DNA from: Pseudomonadota bacterium | Lineage (GTDB): Bacteria > Desulfobacterota > Desulfovibrionia > Desulfovibrionales > Desulfovibrionaceae | DNA length: 5,542 nt | Direction of reading: 5' to 3' | Assembly (NCBI GenBank): GCA_023450535.1 | Contig: JAEXGX010000455.1 | Location: 1-5,542 of the forward strand | In this document: in pieces, positions 1-5,542 of the stretch | Position numbering within the stretch: position 1 is the first letter of the stretch | Layout of the letters: each line of letters opens with the position of its first letter | Position numbers and translations under genes: made by a program | The notes under the pieces: model-generated | Databases searched by the model: none | What the model saw: the letters and a program-made list of their open reading frames with translations, nothing else | What the model was told of the DNA's origin: nothing

Positions 1-143
1 CATCTCTGGATGTGGATGAACGCCCTGTGGGCGGGCTGGGCGTGCATCTGGTCAAGAATGTTTCCGCCCATCACTGTTACAGCGGCACGGACGGAGAAAA
101 CACCATAGAGCTCTACTTCAAAATACCGCCTGATGCGGCGTGA
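1..143 (+). CDS. RsbW-like anti-sigma factor / serine kinase ATPase, C-terminal end (partial)
   Basis: Only the last 46 complete codons are visible, read in the frame beginning at base 3 and ending at TGA 141-143; the 5' part lies outside the window. The fragment contains RPVGGLGVHLVKN, which matches the glycine-rich G2 box of the GHKL ATPase fold as found in the HATPase_c_2 group (RsbW, SpoIIAB). It is followed by a short stretch with Y-x-x-x-DGEN and a terminal beta strand (TIELYFKI), the usual ending of these proteins. Known members bind ATP, sequester a sigma factor or phosphorylate an anti-sigma antagonist (STAS protein), and act in the cytoplasm. With the N-terminal catalytic boxes missing, I cannot tell an anti-sigma kinase from another small GHKL ATPase. 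Its stop overlaps the next gene's GTG start by 4 bases, so the two are probably co-translated. Confidence 0.75.
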   Translation, partial: SLDVDERPVGGLGVHLVKNVSAHHCYSGTDGENTIELYFKIPPDAA

Positions 144-1114
144 ACGCCCCCGTGCCATGCTCCATCCGTTTGCCGTTTCGGAGTGTTACGGCGGCCTTTT
201 TAATCATATGTTCCTTCCTCCCATACGGTTGTGCGCAGCAACCGACCCTGACCGCACCCGAAGCTCCGACAGTGGCGGAAGATCCTTCTTCCGAGCCGTT
301 GCCTGAGCCTCCTGAAGTTCCCGGCACGGGCGTTCTGTTCCATGAGCAGGAGGAACAGGAGATTTCCCTGCGTATGTCACGGGTGGCTTCCGTTCCGGTA
401 GCGAAGCGCGAGACACCTCATTCCCCTTTCTCCGGCTCGCATGAAAAGGGAACCTTACGTGTAATTCGTACGCCGGTCGCTGCACGCGTTGTGCCGCCCG
501 CAGAGAGGCTGGTCGTCGTGCCCGGTGCTGAAAGGGCGGCAGACGGATCAGTGGATGTCTACGCGCTTTCCCCCTATGCCCGCCTGCTGGCCCAACCTTC
601 CCGCATACTTCCTTCAATGCCCTCCAAGCCCAACTTGGCGGAATATGCTTCTGTAGATCATGTTTCCAGCGTTGCGCCTGAAGCACCGCCCCGGCATATG
701 GTTCCGCAAGACGCAGTACGGCCTGCGTCTTCCGAATGGGAGCATCTTGCCCGTGAGGCCGAAGAGATTTTCGGGCTGGACGCGGCGCTGGTGCTGGCCG
801 TCATCCGTGCGGAGTCGGCCTTCAATCACGTTGCGGAATCTCCGGTGGGTGCGCAGGGCGCGATGCAGGTCATGCCCGGTACTCAGGTTGAACTGGGGCT
901 TATTGATCCCTTTGATCCCCGTGCCAATGTCTATGCCGGGTCGCAATACCTGATGGAACTGATGCAGCGCTTCGGTTCCGTTGAGCTGGCGCTGGCCGCA
1001 TACAATGCCGGTCCGGCCAATGTGGAGAAATACGGGGGAATTCCACCCTTTGCGGAAACACGGGATTTTGTGCGGCGGGTCATGAGGTACTGGGAAGCCG
1101 GGAAAAAAAGTTGA
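140..1114 (+). CDS. Secreted SLT-domain lytic transglycosylase (GH23, family 1)
   Basis: A 324-residue protein that should cleave the MurNAc-GlcNAc bond of peptidoglycan in the periplasm, leaving 1,6-anhydro-MurNAc ends. The N-terminus (about 1-30) looks like a signal peptide: arginines at 10 and 14, then a hydrophobic run (VTAAFLIICSFLP), with Cys31 after Tyr-Gly. If this is a lipoprotein the lipobox is atypical (PYGC). Residues 34-62 are a Pro/Glu-rich linker, and about 63-195 have no recognised domain. The catalytic SLT domain covers about 198-318: AVIRAESAFN with the expected catalytic Glu225, GAQGAMQVMP (237-246, the GLMQ-type motif) and AAYNAG (286-291). Start: an in-frame TGA at 131 rules out anything upstream. 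GTG at 140 is the first possible start and overlaps the preceding stop as GTGA; GTG 152 and TTG 170 are alternatives. No Shine-Dalgarno is visible, which fits translational coupling. The gene ends 7 bases from the stop of the convergent amidase. Confidence 0.9.
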   Translation: MNAPVPCSIRLPFRSVTAAFLIICSFLPYGCAQQPTLTAPEAPTVAEDPSSEPLPEPPEVPGTGVLFHEQEEQEISLRMSRVASVPVAKRETPHSPFSGSHEKGTLRVIRTPVAARVVPPAERLVVVPGAERAADGSVDVYALSPYARLLAQPSRILPSMPSKPNLAEYASVDHVSSVAPEAPPRHMVPQDAVRPASSEWEHLAREAEEIFGLDAALVLAVIRAESAFNHVAESPVGAQGAMQVMPGTQVELGLIDPFDPRANVYAGSQYLMELMQRFGSVELALAAYNAGPANVEKYGGIPPFAETRDFVRRVMRYWEAGKKS

Positions 1115-1121
1115 AAATGTT

Positions 1122-2441
1122 TCAGTTGGAAAGAGGAAATGTCTGTAAGCCAAGTGCAGTCTTGGCTAGTTTTATACCCAAGGCGAGGACGCGGGAGTCG
1201 TCGCCGTGTCTGCCGATGATCTGGATTGCCAGGGGCATGCCGTGAGGGCCAAGCCCAAAGGGCAAGGCGAGCACGGGGAGTCCCGCGTGCGTCCATGGCA
1301 TGCAGGGGGCAGGATCTCCGGTGGAGTTCAGTCCTGCGTCAGCTTCTCCCATGGTTGCCGGGCAGAGCAGTCCGTCTAGATCCGCTTCGTCCATAACCCG
1401 GTGCAGCTTGGCACGCACTATGGCCATGGAGTTCTGCCCGCGCATGACTGCCTCACTGCCGAGGCGTCTTCCTCGTTCGATAAGTTCAATGGTGCGGGGT
1501 CTGTACAGAACGCGGTAGCGTTCAAACCATGCGGCGTGTACAAGGGCGGCTTCCACTGCCGTCATATCGGTGTGGATTCGGAGCAATTCGTCCAGGGACG
1601 CAAGGCAGGGAGCGTCGATGAGCGACATTCCCCAGAGGGCTGCTGTAATTTCAGCGAACCATGCGCGGATTGCCGCCGGAAACATGTCGAGGTAAGGCCC
1701 CGTAGGCACGCCGAGGCGAGGTCTGTCCCGTAGGGGGATACACCAGGAACGCGTCGCGCTGTGCCGTGTAAGTACCTGCATGACAGGGACAGCGTCTTCA
1801 GGTGCAGCGCAGAAGAATCCGGGCTGATCCACGCTGGGGGAATAGGGAATAATGCCCCGTGTGGAAAGCAGCCCTTGCGAGGGCTTGAAGCCCGTTACCC
1901 CGCAGTAGGCCGCCGGACGCACCACAGAGCCGAGTGTCTGAGTGCCCAGAGCCACGGAAAAAAAACCTGCCGCCACGCCTGCCGCCGAACCGCTGCTGGA
2001 ACCACCGGGAGTGCGGTATTCTGTCTCTGGTGCACGGGGGTTGAGGGTTGGACCTGGTTCGGAAGCCGCAAATTCCGTGCTCGCGGTCATGCCCATGATG
2101 ATCGCTCCTGCCCGTCGTAGCGCTGTGACAAGAGGAGACTCTTGCCCGGCGAAAAGTTCGGGTGGAAGCAGAGAACCGCAACGTGTGGCATGGCCGCGTA
2201 CCCGGTATACCGCCTTGATTCCCACAGGTACGCCGGACAAGGGAGATTTTTTCTGTGTCTTGCCGTATGCCGCGATATGGGCACGCAACCGGGAGTGCAC
2301 GGAAGCAGGACGCATTTCCTCAAAGACGTGCAGGCATGGCTCTCGCTGTGCGATACGGTCCAGCAGGAGTTCATACCGCTTCGGCAGTTCTGTCGGATCG
2401 GTGTCGCGATACAGGGTGAGGCGTTCGGGGATATCTTCCAT
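1122..2441 (-). CDS. Amidase-signature (AS) family amidase
   Basis: A 439-residue cytoplasmic hydrolase, a normal length for the AS family, which cleaves C-N bonds of amides with a Ser-cisSer-Lys triad. The triad is readable: Lys76 in GVPVGIKA, cis-Ser148 in the PGGSSSGSAAG stretch (145-155), and nucleophile Ser172 in GTQTLGSVVRPAAYCG. The 24-residue spacing between the two serines is the family spacing. EPGPTLNP (128-135) and the C-terminal block PWTHAGLPVLALPFG also fit AS amidases of the GTQTxGSVxRPA type. Ala77 follows the lysine where Asp is usual. There is no signal peptide. The ATG at 2441 is supported by an AGAAGGA Shine-Dalgarno with 7 bases spacing. It is the last gene of the minus-strand operon, 14 bases after the M20 gene. 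AS members act on many substrates (aliphatic and aryl amides, carbamoyl compounds, Gln in GatA), so the substrate is open. It is unlikely to be GatA: gatB and gatC are not adjacent, and the motif is GTQTLGS rather than GTDTGGS. Confidence 0.9.
   Translation of the reverse strand: MEDIPERLTLYRDTDPTELPKRYELLLDRIAQREPCLHVFEEMRPASVHSRLRAHIAAYGKTQKKSPLSGVPVGIKAVYRVRGHATRCGSLLPPELFAGQESPLVTALRRAGAIIMGMTASTEFAASEPGPTLNPRAPETEYRTPGGSSSGSAAGVAAGFFSVALGTQTLGSVVRPAAYCGVTGFKPSQGLLSTRGIIPYSPSVDQPGFFCAAPEDAVPVMQVLTRHSATRSWCIPLRDRPRLGVPTGPYLDMFPAAIRAWFAEITAALWGMSLIDAPCLASLDELLRIHTDMTAVEAALVHAAWFERYRVLYRPRTIELIERGRRLGSEAVMRGQNSMAIVRAKLHRVMDEADLDGLLCPATMGEADAGLNSTGDPAPCMPWTHAGLPVLALPFGLGPHGMPLAIQIIGRHGDDSRVLALGIKLAKTALGLQTFPLSN
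1148..1174 (+). terminator. Possible rho-independent terminator for the transglycosylase transcript
   Basis: A perfect 7-bp inverted repeat, AGCCAAG (1148-1154) and CTTGGCT (1161-1167), encloses a 6-base loop and is followed on the plus strand by AGTTTTA. It begins 34 bases after the transglycosylase stop. The hairpin lies inside the last codons of the amidase on the opposite strand, so its sequence is also under coding constraint. The stem is short and the T-tract only four long, so termination could be partial. On the minus strand the same repeat is not followed by a T-tract. Confidence 0.4.
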
Positions 2442-2448
2442 GTTTGTT

Positions 2449-2455
2449 TCCTTCT
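2449..2455 (-). promoter_or_regulatory. Ribosome binding site of the amidase gene
   Basis: AGAAGGA on the minus strand lies 7 bases before the ATG at 2441, immediately downstream of the TAA stop of the M20 gene. It supports this ATG as the amidase start and independent ribosome entry within the polycistronic message. Confidence 0.75.
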
Positions 2456-3634
2456 TTACCAGGATACACTGCGGGCCAGCCAGTCGTTCAGGATAATGTC
2501 GTAGAGGGTATCAACCCTGCGTATCTGGGCCACTTCGCAGGCTTCGTCGGTTCTGTGCGCAAGAGAGGGGTCACCCGGTCCGAGAATAAGTACGGGGAGT
2601 TCCGGCAGGATGGAACGCAGAGCCGCCGCGTCGGTAAAGAATTGTACAGTACCTGCTTCCATGCGGCGGGCAAAGACCGGAGCAAAGGCATCCAGCAGGC
2701 GGCATATCCAGGGGTGGCCCGGATCTGTCCAGACCGGAGGAAGGTCAAGCGTAATGCGACATTCCGTCTCCGACCCGACCAGTGCCTTTACCTGTCGGGC
2801 CAGGTCGGCGTGGAGCTGGCCCGGCACGGTACGTATGTCCAGGGTCATTTCCGCCCGATCAGGCACGGAGTTGGAATTCAGGCCCGCATGCAGGGAGGAA
2901 AGTACGCAGGTGCAGCTTCCCAGTTTTGGGTGCGTGTCCGGGGGGAGAAATTCCAGCAGGCGCATGGCTCCGGGCAGAAGCTTGGTCAGGGCATTCTCGC
3001 CTTGTTCGGGCATGGATGAATGGGCCGTGCGACCCGTCGTTTCCAGTTTCATCCACAGCGCGCCCTTGTGCCCGGCTAAAGGCAGGGCGTTGGTGGGTTC
3101 GCCGATAACCGCTGCCCTCACGCCGTGCAATACGCCGGGGCGAGACGTCAGATGAAAGGAGCCTTCGCAACCGTTTTCTTCCCCGCCGTAGATATGCAGG
3201 ACTATATCCCGGCCTGCCGCGCGCAGGGCCGGGGCATGGCGTACGGCCGAGCAGATCAGGGCGGCCATACCGCTTTTCATGTCACAGGAGCCGCGCCCGT
3301 ACAGACGACCGTGTTCAATTTTGCCGGAGAAGGCGTCTTCCTGCCATGGAACCTGCCCCAACGGCACGGTATCGATATGCCCGCCCAGTAACAGGGAGGG
3401 AGAACCGGATTCGGGCAGAAGGCGGGCCGCAAGGCTGCTTCTGCACGGGTGGCCGGGGTCGTAGGCATCCTCTATCACATGAAAGCCCTCTTCTGTTAGC
3501 GCGGCTGCAAGCTGTTCCAGTAGGAGGTGTTCTCCGCCGGAGTCGCCCGAGAGAGAAGAGCCGGATCGGGTGTCCGCACGCACAAAGCTTTGCGCGAGCC
3601 GCAGGCTGTCAGTCAGATCAAGTTTGTCATTCAT
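2456..3634 (-). CDS. M20 family metallopeptidase, ArgE/DapE type (deacylase or dipeptidase)
   Basis: A 392-residue co-catalytic metallohydrolase. The family removes N-acyl groups or splits dipeptides (acetylornithine deacetylase, succinyl-DAP desuccinylase, carboxypeptidase G2). All expected metal and catalytic residues are present: His86 and Asp88 in GGHIDTVP, bridging Asp118 in GRGSCDMKSG, catalytic Glu152 and ligand Glu153 in GGEENG, Glu179 in GEPT, and His360 in HRTDEA. The lid/dimerisation domain (about 186-300) carries TGRTAHSSMPEQGENA with the conserved His205, and NSVPD. It is cytoplasmic, with no signal sequence. The start is ATG 3634, overlapping the livF stop as ATGA, with AGAAGG 10 bases upstream. 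ArgE/DapE motifs are clear, but the surroundings hold transport genes and an amidase rather than arginine or lysine biosynthesis genes. A catabolic or salvage deacylase is therefore likelier than true ArgE or DapE. Carbamoyl-amino-acid hydrolase (HyuC type) is less likely because of the GRGxxDMKSG motif. Confidence 0.9.
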   Translation of the reverse strand: MNDKLDLTDSLRLAQSFVRADTRSGSSLSGDSGGEHLLLEQLAAALTEEGFHVIEDAYDPGHPCRSSLAARLLPESGSPSLLLGGHIDTVPLGQVPWQEDAFSGKIEHGRLYGRGSCDMKSGMAALICSAVRHAPALRAAGRDIVLHIYGGEENGCEGSFHLTSRPGVLHGVRAAVIGEPTNALPLAGHKGALWMKLETTGRTAHSSMPEQGENALTKLLPGAMRLLEFLPPDTHPKLGSCTCVLSSLHAGLNSNSVPDRAEMTLDIRTVPGQLHADLARQVKALVGSETECRITLDLPPVWTDPGHPWICRLLDAFAPVFARRMEAGTVQFFTDAAALRSILPELPVLILGPGDPSLAHRTDEACEVAQIRRVDTLYDIILNDWLARSVSW

Positions 3635-4341
3635 CCGAAATATGCCTTCTGGACTTCAGGATCATTCCTGAGATGTGTCGCGTCGCCGCAGGCCGTCACA
3701 CGGCCCTGCGCCAGTACATAGCCGTAGTGGGCGATGGCCAGGGTCTGGCGCACGTTCTGCTCCACCAGAAAGACGGCAGTACCTTCGGTGCAGATGTCGC
3801 GGATAACGCGGAAGTTGTCGTTGACCAGCGCAGGTGAAAGCCCTAGCGATGGCTCGTCGATAATCAGTAGATGGGGCGCGCTCATCAGGCCGCGTCCTAT
3901 GGATACCATGGCCTGCTCCCCGCCGGACATGGTGCCCGCTAACTGGGTGTGCCGTTCGCGCAGCCGGGGAAAAAGTTCATAGACATGTTCCAGACGGGAG
4001 CGGATTTTCGTCCGATTCCTCTCCTGATACGCACCCATGAGCAGGTTTTCCTCTACGCTCATTTTTGGGAAGATGCGTCGCCCTTCAGGGATACAGGAGA
4101 TACCCCGGGCTACCACAGCATGGGGAGGTAAGCCCCGGATGCTCATGCCATCAAAGATTACGTCCCCTTTGTGGGGAGGCGTCAGCCCCAGCAGCGCTCG
4201 GATCAGAGTGGTTTTGCCCGCTCCGTTGGCTCCGAGTACGCAGGTAATTATTCCAGGACGGATTTCCATGTCCACGCCGGAAAGAACGTCCGCTTTGCCG
4301 TAGGCCACATGCATATTTTCTGCAACCAGAGGTTTAAACAT
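3631..4341 (-). CDS. livF: Branched-chain amino acid-type (HAAT) ABC transporter, ATP-binding protein LivF
   Basis: A 236-residue ATPase subunit on the cytoplasmic face of a Liv/HAAT importer. Counted from ATG 4341: Walker A GANGAGKTT at 37-45 (Lys43), the LivF hallmark PEGRRIFPKMSVEENL from residue 85, ABC signature MSGGEQ at 138-143, and Walker B LLIIDEP with Asp162 and Glu163. VEQN follows, with Gln195 in place of the H-loop His, as is usual in LivF. The short C-terminus ending KAYFG is typical. Start choice: a GTG at 4350 is also in frame, but the GGAGG at 4351-4355 would abut it with no spacing. The same GGAGG sits 9 bases before ATG 4341, which directly follows the livG stop (TGAGATG). 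ATG is therefore preferred. The gene overlaps the M20 gene by 4 bases. The name gives the family only; the ligand may be another amino acid, an amide or a peptide-like compound. Confidence 0.92.
   Translation of the reverse strand: MFKPLVAENMHVAYGKADVLSGVDMEIRPGIITCVLGANGAGKTTLIRALLGLTPPHKGDVIFDGMSIRGLPPHAVVARGISCIPEGRRIFPKMSVEENLLMGAYQERNRTKIRSRLEHVYELFPRLRERHTQLAGTMSGGEQAMVSIGRGLMSAPHLLIIDEPSLGLSPALVNDNFRVIRDICTEGTAVFLVEQNVRQTLAIAHYGYVLAQGRVTACGDATHLRNDPEVQKAYFG
3645..3650 (-). promoter_or_regulatory. Ribosome binding site of the M20 peptidase gene
   Basis: AGAAGG on the minus strand is 10 bases before ATG 3634 and lies inside the last codons of livF. It supports the ATGA overlap start. 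The spacing is on the long side, so coupling to livF translation may contribute. Confidence 0.6.
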
Positions 4342-4342
4342 C

Positions 4343-5140
4343 TCAGGCACCCTCCACTTCTGTGCCGAGGTAGGCTTCCCGTACCACAGGGTCCGAGGTG
4401 ACTGCCTCGTAGCTGCCTTCGCACAGTTTTTCGCCGAAGTTGAGTACCACGCAGCGGTTTGAAACTCGGCGAATGACGTTCATTTCGTGCTCAATGAGTA
4501 CGATGGCCGGGCGTTCTCCGGAATTATCCATTCCACCGTCGAGAGCGAGAATTTCGTCCATGAGCTGGCGCGTTTCGTCTTGGGTCATACCCGCGGAAGG
4601 TTCATCAAGGAAGAGCAGCCGAGGCGAAGCTGCCAGTGCGCGGCAGATTTCCACCCTTCGGCGGTTGATCATGGTCAGTTCCCCCGCCGGACGCAACAGG
4701 CAGTCCTTCAGGCGGGGATTGAGTGCACCCAGTAGAGATGCCGCGCGTTCCATGCGTTCCCGGTATTCCCGACGAAAGGCTGTGCGTCGGATGATATTGT
4801 ACATGAAACCGGTATTCAGCACCTTGTGGCTGCCGATCATAATATTATCGAACACGGTGAGATCCAGGCACAGGCGGGAACGTTGGAAAGTGCGGGCGAT
4901 GCCCGCGCGGCAGATTTCCTGCGGGGAGAGTCCGGTGATGTCTCTTCCGTCGAAACTCACTGTGCCTGTACAGGGTTTGTAGATACCCGTGACCACATTA
5001 AAAAAGGTGGTTTTTCCCGAGCCGTTGGGGCCTACCAACCCCAGGACTTCGTTACGTCCGACCGTGATATTCAGACCATTCAGTGCAGTCAGACCGCCGA
5101 AACGCATGGTTAGCCCCGTGCATACAAGAAGCTCGTTCAT
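4343..5140 (-). CDS. livG: Branched-chain amino acid-type (HAAT) ABC transporter, ATP-binding protein LivG, with degenerate signature motif
   Basis: A 265-residue ATPase partner of LivF, of normal length. Visible motifs: MRFGGLTAL (12-20), typical of LivG; Walker A GPNGSGKTT at 37-45 (Lys43); Q-loop ARTFQ (Gln86); Walker B LLFLDEP with Asp179 and Glu180; PSAGM; and H-loop IEHEM (His218). The odd point is the ABC signature. Where LivG proteins normally read LAYGQQRRLEIARAL, this one reads LTMINRRRVEICRAL (155-169), so the signature glycine and glutamine are missing while flanking residues are conserved. I re-read the codons (CTG ACC ATG ATC AAC) and the frame is continuous. Start: the frame stays open upstream to about 5311, but ATG 5140 has GGGAGG 6 bases upstream, forms an ATGA overlap with the livM stop, and gives the family N-terminus. 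One base separates its stop from livF. Confidence 0.92.
   Translation of the reverse strand: MNELLVCTGLTMRFGGLTALNGLNITVGRNEVLGLVGPNGSGKTTFFNVVTGIYKPCTGTVSFDGRDITGLSPQEICRAGIARTFQRSRLCLDLTVFDNIMIGSHKVLNTGFMYNIIRRTAFRREYRERMERAASLLGALNPRLKDCLLRPAGELTMINRRRVEICRALAASPRLLFLDEPSAGMTQDETRQLMDEILALDGGMDNSGERPAIVLIEHEMNVIRRVSNRCVVLNFGEKLCEGSYEAVTSDPVVREAYLGTEVEGA
4351..4355 (-). promoter_or_regulatory. Ribosome binding site that decides the livF start
   Basis: GGAGG on the minus strand within the last codons of livG. It is 9 bases upstream of ATG 4341 but directly adjacent to the alternative GTG 4350, so it favours the ATG. Confidence 0.7.
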
Positions 5141-5542
5141 GCCTCGCCTCCCAGGTAGCGCCGGGCGGCGCGCGGCAACATGCCCGACGGACGGTATATG
5201 ATAATCAGGAGCACTAGCGCGGAATACAGCAGATAACGGTATTCCTGTATGATCTGAAATTTTTCCGGAATGACTACGACTACGGCGGTGGCCGCGATGA
5301 CGCCCCAGCAACTGCCCATACCACCGAGTAACAGGACGGACAGGAAGAGCAGGGAATCGGCGAAGGTGAAGTTTGCCGGGCTGATGTAGGCCAGCATCAT
5401 GGCATAGAGTGCGCCGGAAAAGCCGGACATAACATTGCCGAGGGTGAAGGCTGTGATTTTCCAGCGGGAGATGCTTATGCCGAAACAGGCCGCTGCGGTT
5501 TCATCCTCACGGATGGCGTCCATGGCCAGCCCCATCCACGAG
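5137..5542 (-). CDS. livM: Branched-chain amino acid-type (HAAT) ABC transporter permease LivM, C-terminal part (partial)
   Basis: The last 134 complete codons of an inner-membrane permease; the frame is open at the window's right edge, so the true start lies outside. The visible part begins with SWMGLAMDAIREDETAAACFGI, the cytoplasmic coupling loop of LivM permeases (the counterpart of the EAA loop) that contacts the ATPases. Three hydrophobic stretches follow in fragment numbering: about 29-53, about 62-91 (with LLLGGMGSCWG, a conserved LivM segment), and 103-116. The end is IIYRPSGMLP, the usual LivM C-terminus. Methionines in the fragment, including the one at 5535, are internal. The stop overlaps the livG start as ATGA. 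LivH and the periplasmic binding protein, which should complete the transporter, would be expected further upstream. Confidence 0.9.
   Translation of the reverse strand, partial: SWMGLAMDAIREDETAAACFGISISRWKITAFTLGNVMSGFSGALYAMMLAYISPANFTFADSLLFLSVLLLGGMGSCWGVIAATAVVVVIPEKFQIIQEYRYLLYSALVLLIIIYRPSGMLPRAARRYLGGEA
5147..5152 (-). promoter_or_regulatory. Ribosome binding site that decides the livG start
   Basis: GGGAGG on the minus strand with 6 bases to ATG 5140, inside the last codons of livM. It rules in the short form of LivG over the longer open frame extending into livM. Confidence 0.8.

Noticed and set aside
126..138. CCGC-CTGAT-GCGG inverted repeat just before the transglycosylase start
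   Set aside because: The stem is only 4 bp within coding sequence; no regulatory meaning can be supported.
204..686. Long open frames on the minus strand opposite the transglycosylase (204-686 and 614-1153)
   Set aside because: Compositional shadows of the transglycosylase gene, rich in Arg/His/Pro, with no recognisable domain and no ribosome binding site noted.
1103..1124. Minus-strand terminator for the liv/amidase operon: TGAAA-CAT-TTTCA followed by seven T
   Set aside because: The stem is only 5 bp and mostly A-T with a 3-base loop, too weak to call. The T-run alone is suggestive but lies in the transglycosylase 3' coding end.
1942..2496. Plus-strand open frames opposite the amidase and M20 genes (for example 1942-2496, 2444-3019, 3346-3837)
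   Set aside because: They are antisense to genes with complete catalytic motifs, show no family motif, and look like GC-rich shadows.
4342..4350. GTG 4350 as the livF start
   Set aside because: The GGAGG would touch the GTG with no spacer, while ATG 4341 has it at 9 bases.
5141..5311. An extra N-terminal 57 residues on LivG if the first in-frame start (5311) were used
   Set aside because: This stretch lies wholly inside livM in another frame. ATG 5140 has a strong Shine-Dalgarno and yields the normal LivG N-terminus.

Overview
The window is almost entirely protein-coding, moderately GC-rich DNA from a Gram-negative-type bacterium. The combination of an RsbW-like ATPase, an SLT-domain lytic transglycosylase and a Liv-type ABC transporter would suit a member of the Desulfovibrionaceae or a related lineage. 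That assignment is an impression from gene content and protein style, not a proven identity. I see no tRNA, rRNA, CRISPR array, insertion sequence or integrase, and no intergenic gap longer than 14 bases.

Left part, plus strand (1-1114): the C-terminal end of an anti-sigma-factor-type ATPase (HATPase_c_2/RsbW-like) overlaps by 4 bases (GTGA) a gene for a secreted, family-1 (GH23) lytic transglycosylase. The two are probably translationally coupled. A short hairpin with a U-tract about 34 bases after the transglycosylase stop may end this transcript, and it lies inside the 3' end of the opposing gene.

Right part, minus strand (5542 down to 1122): a compact operon reads livM (C-terminal part, cut by the window edge), livG, livF, an M20 metallopeptidase of the ArgE/DapE type, and an amidase-signature (AS) hydrolase. 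Adjacent genes overlap by 4 bases (livM/livG and livF/M20), are separated by 1 base (livG/livF) or by 14 bases (M20/amidase). Each complete gene has a Shine-Dalgarno sequence, so one transcript is very likely. The promoter, livH and the substrate-binding protein would lie beyond the right edge.

The operon layout suggests uptake of an amide or an N-acylated or otherwise blocked amino acid or small peptide by a HAAT-family (Liv) transporter, followed by cytoplasmic hydrolysis by the M20 enzyme and the amidase. The substrate cannot be read from the sequence. The most notable detail is that LivG lacks a recognisable ABC signature motif (LTMIN where LSGGQ/LAYGQ is expected) while its Walker A, Walker B, Q-loop and H-loop are intact. 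This would make the LivG/LivF ATPase asymmetric. I found no evidence for a wholly new kind of system.
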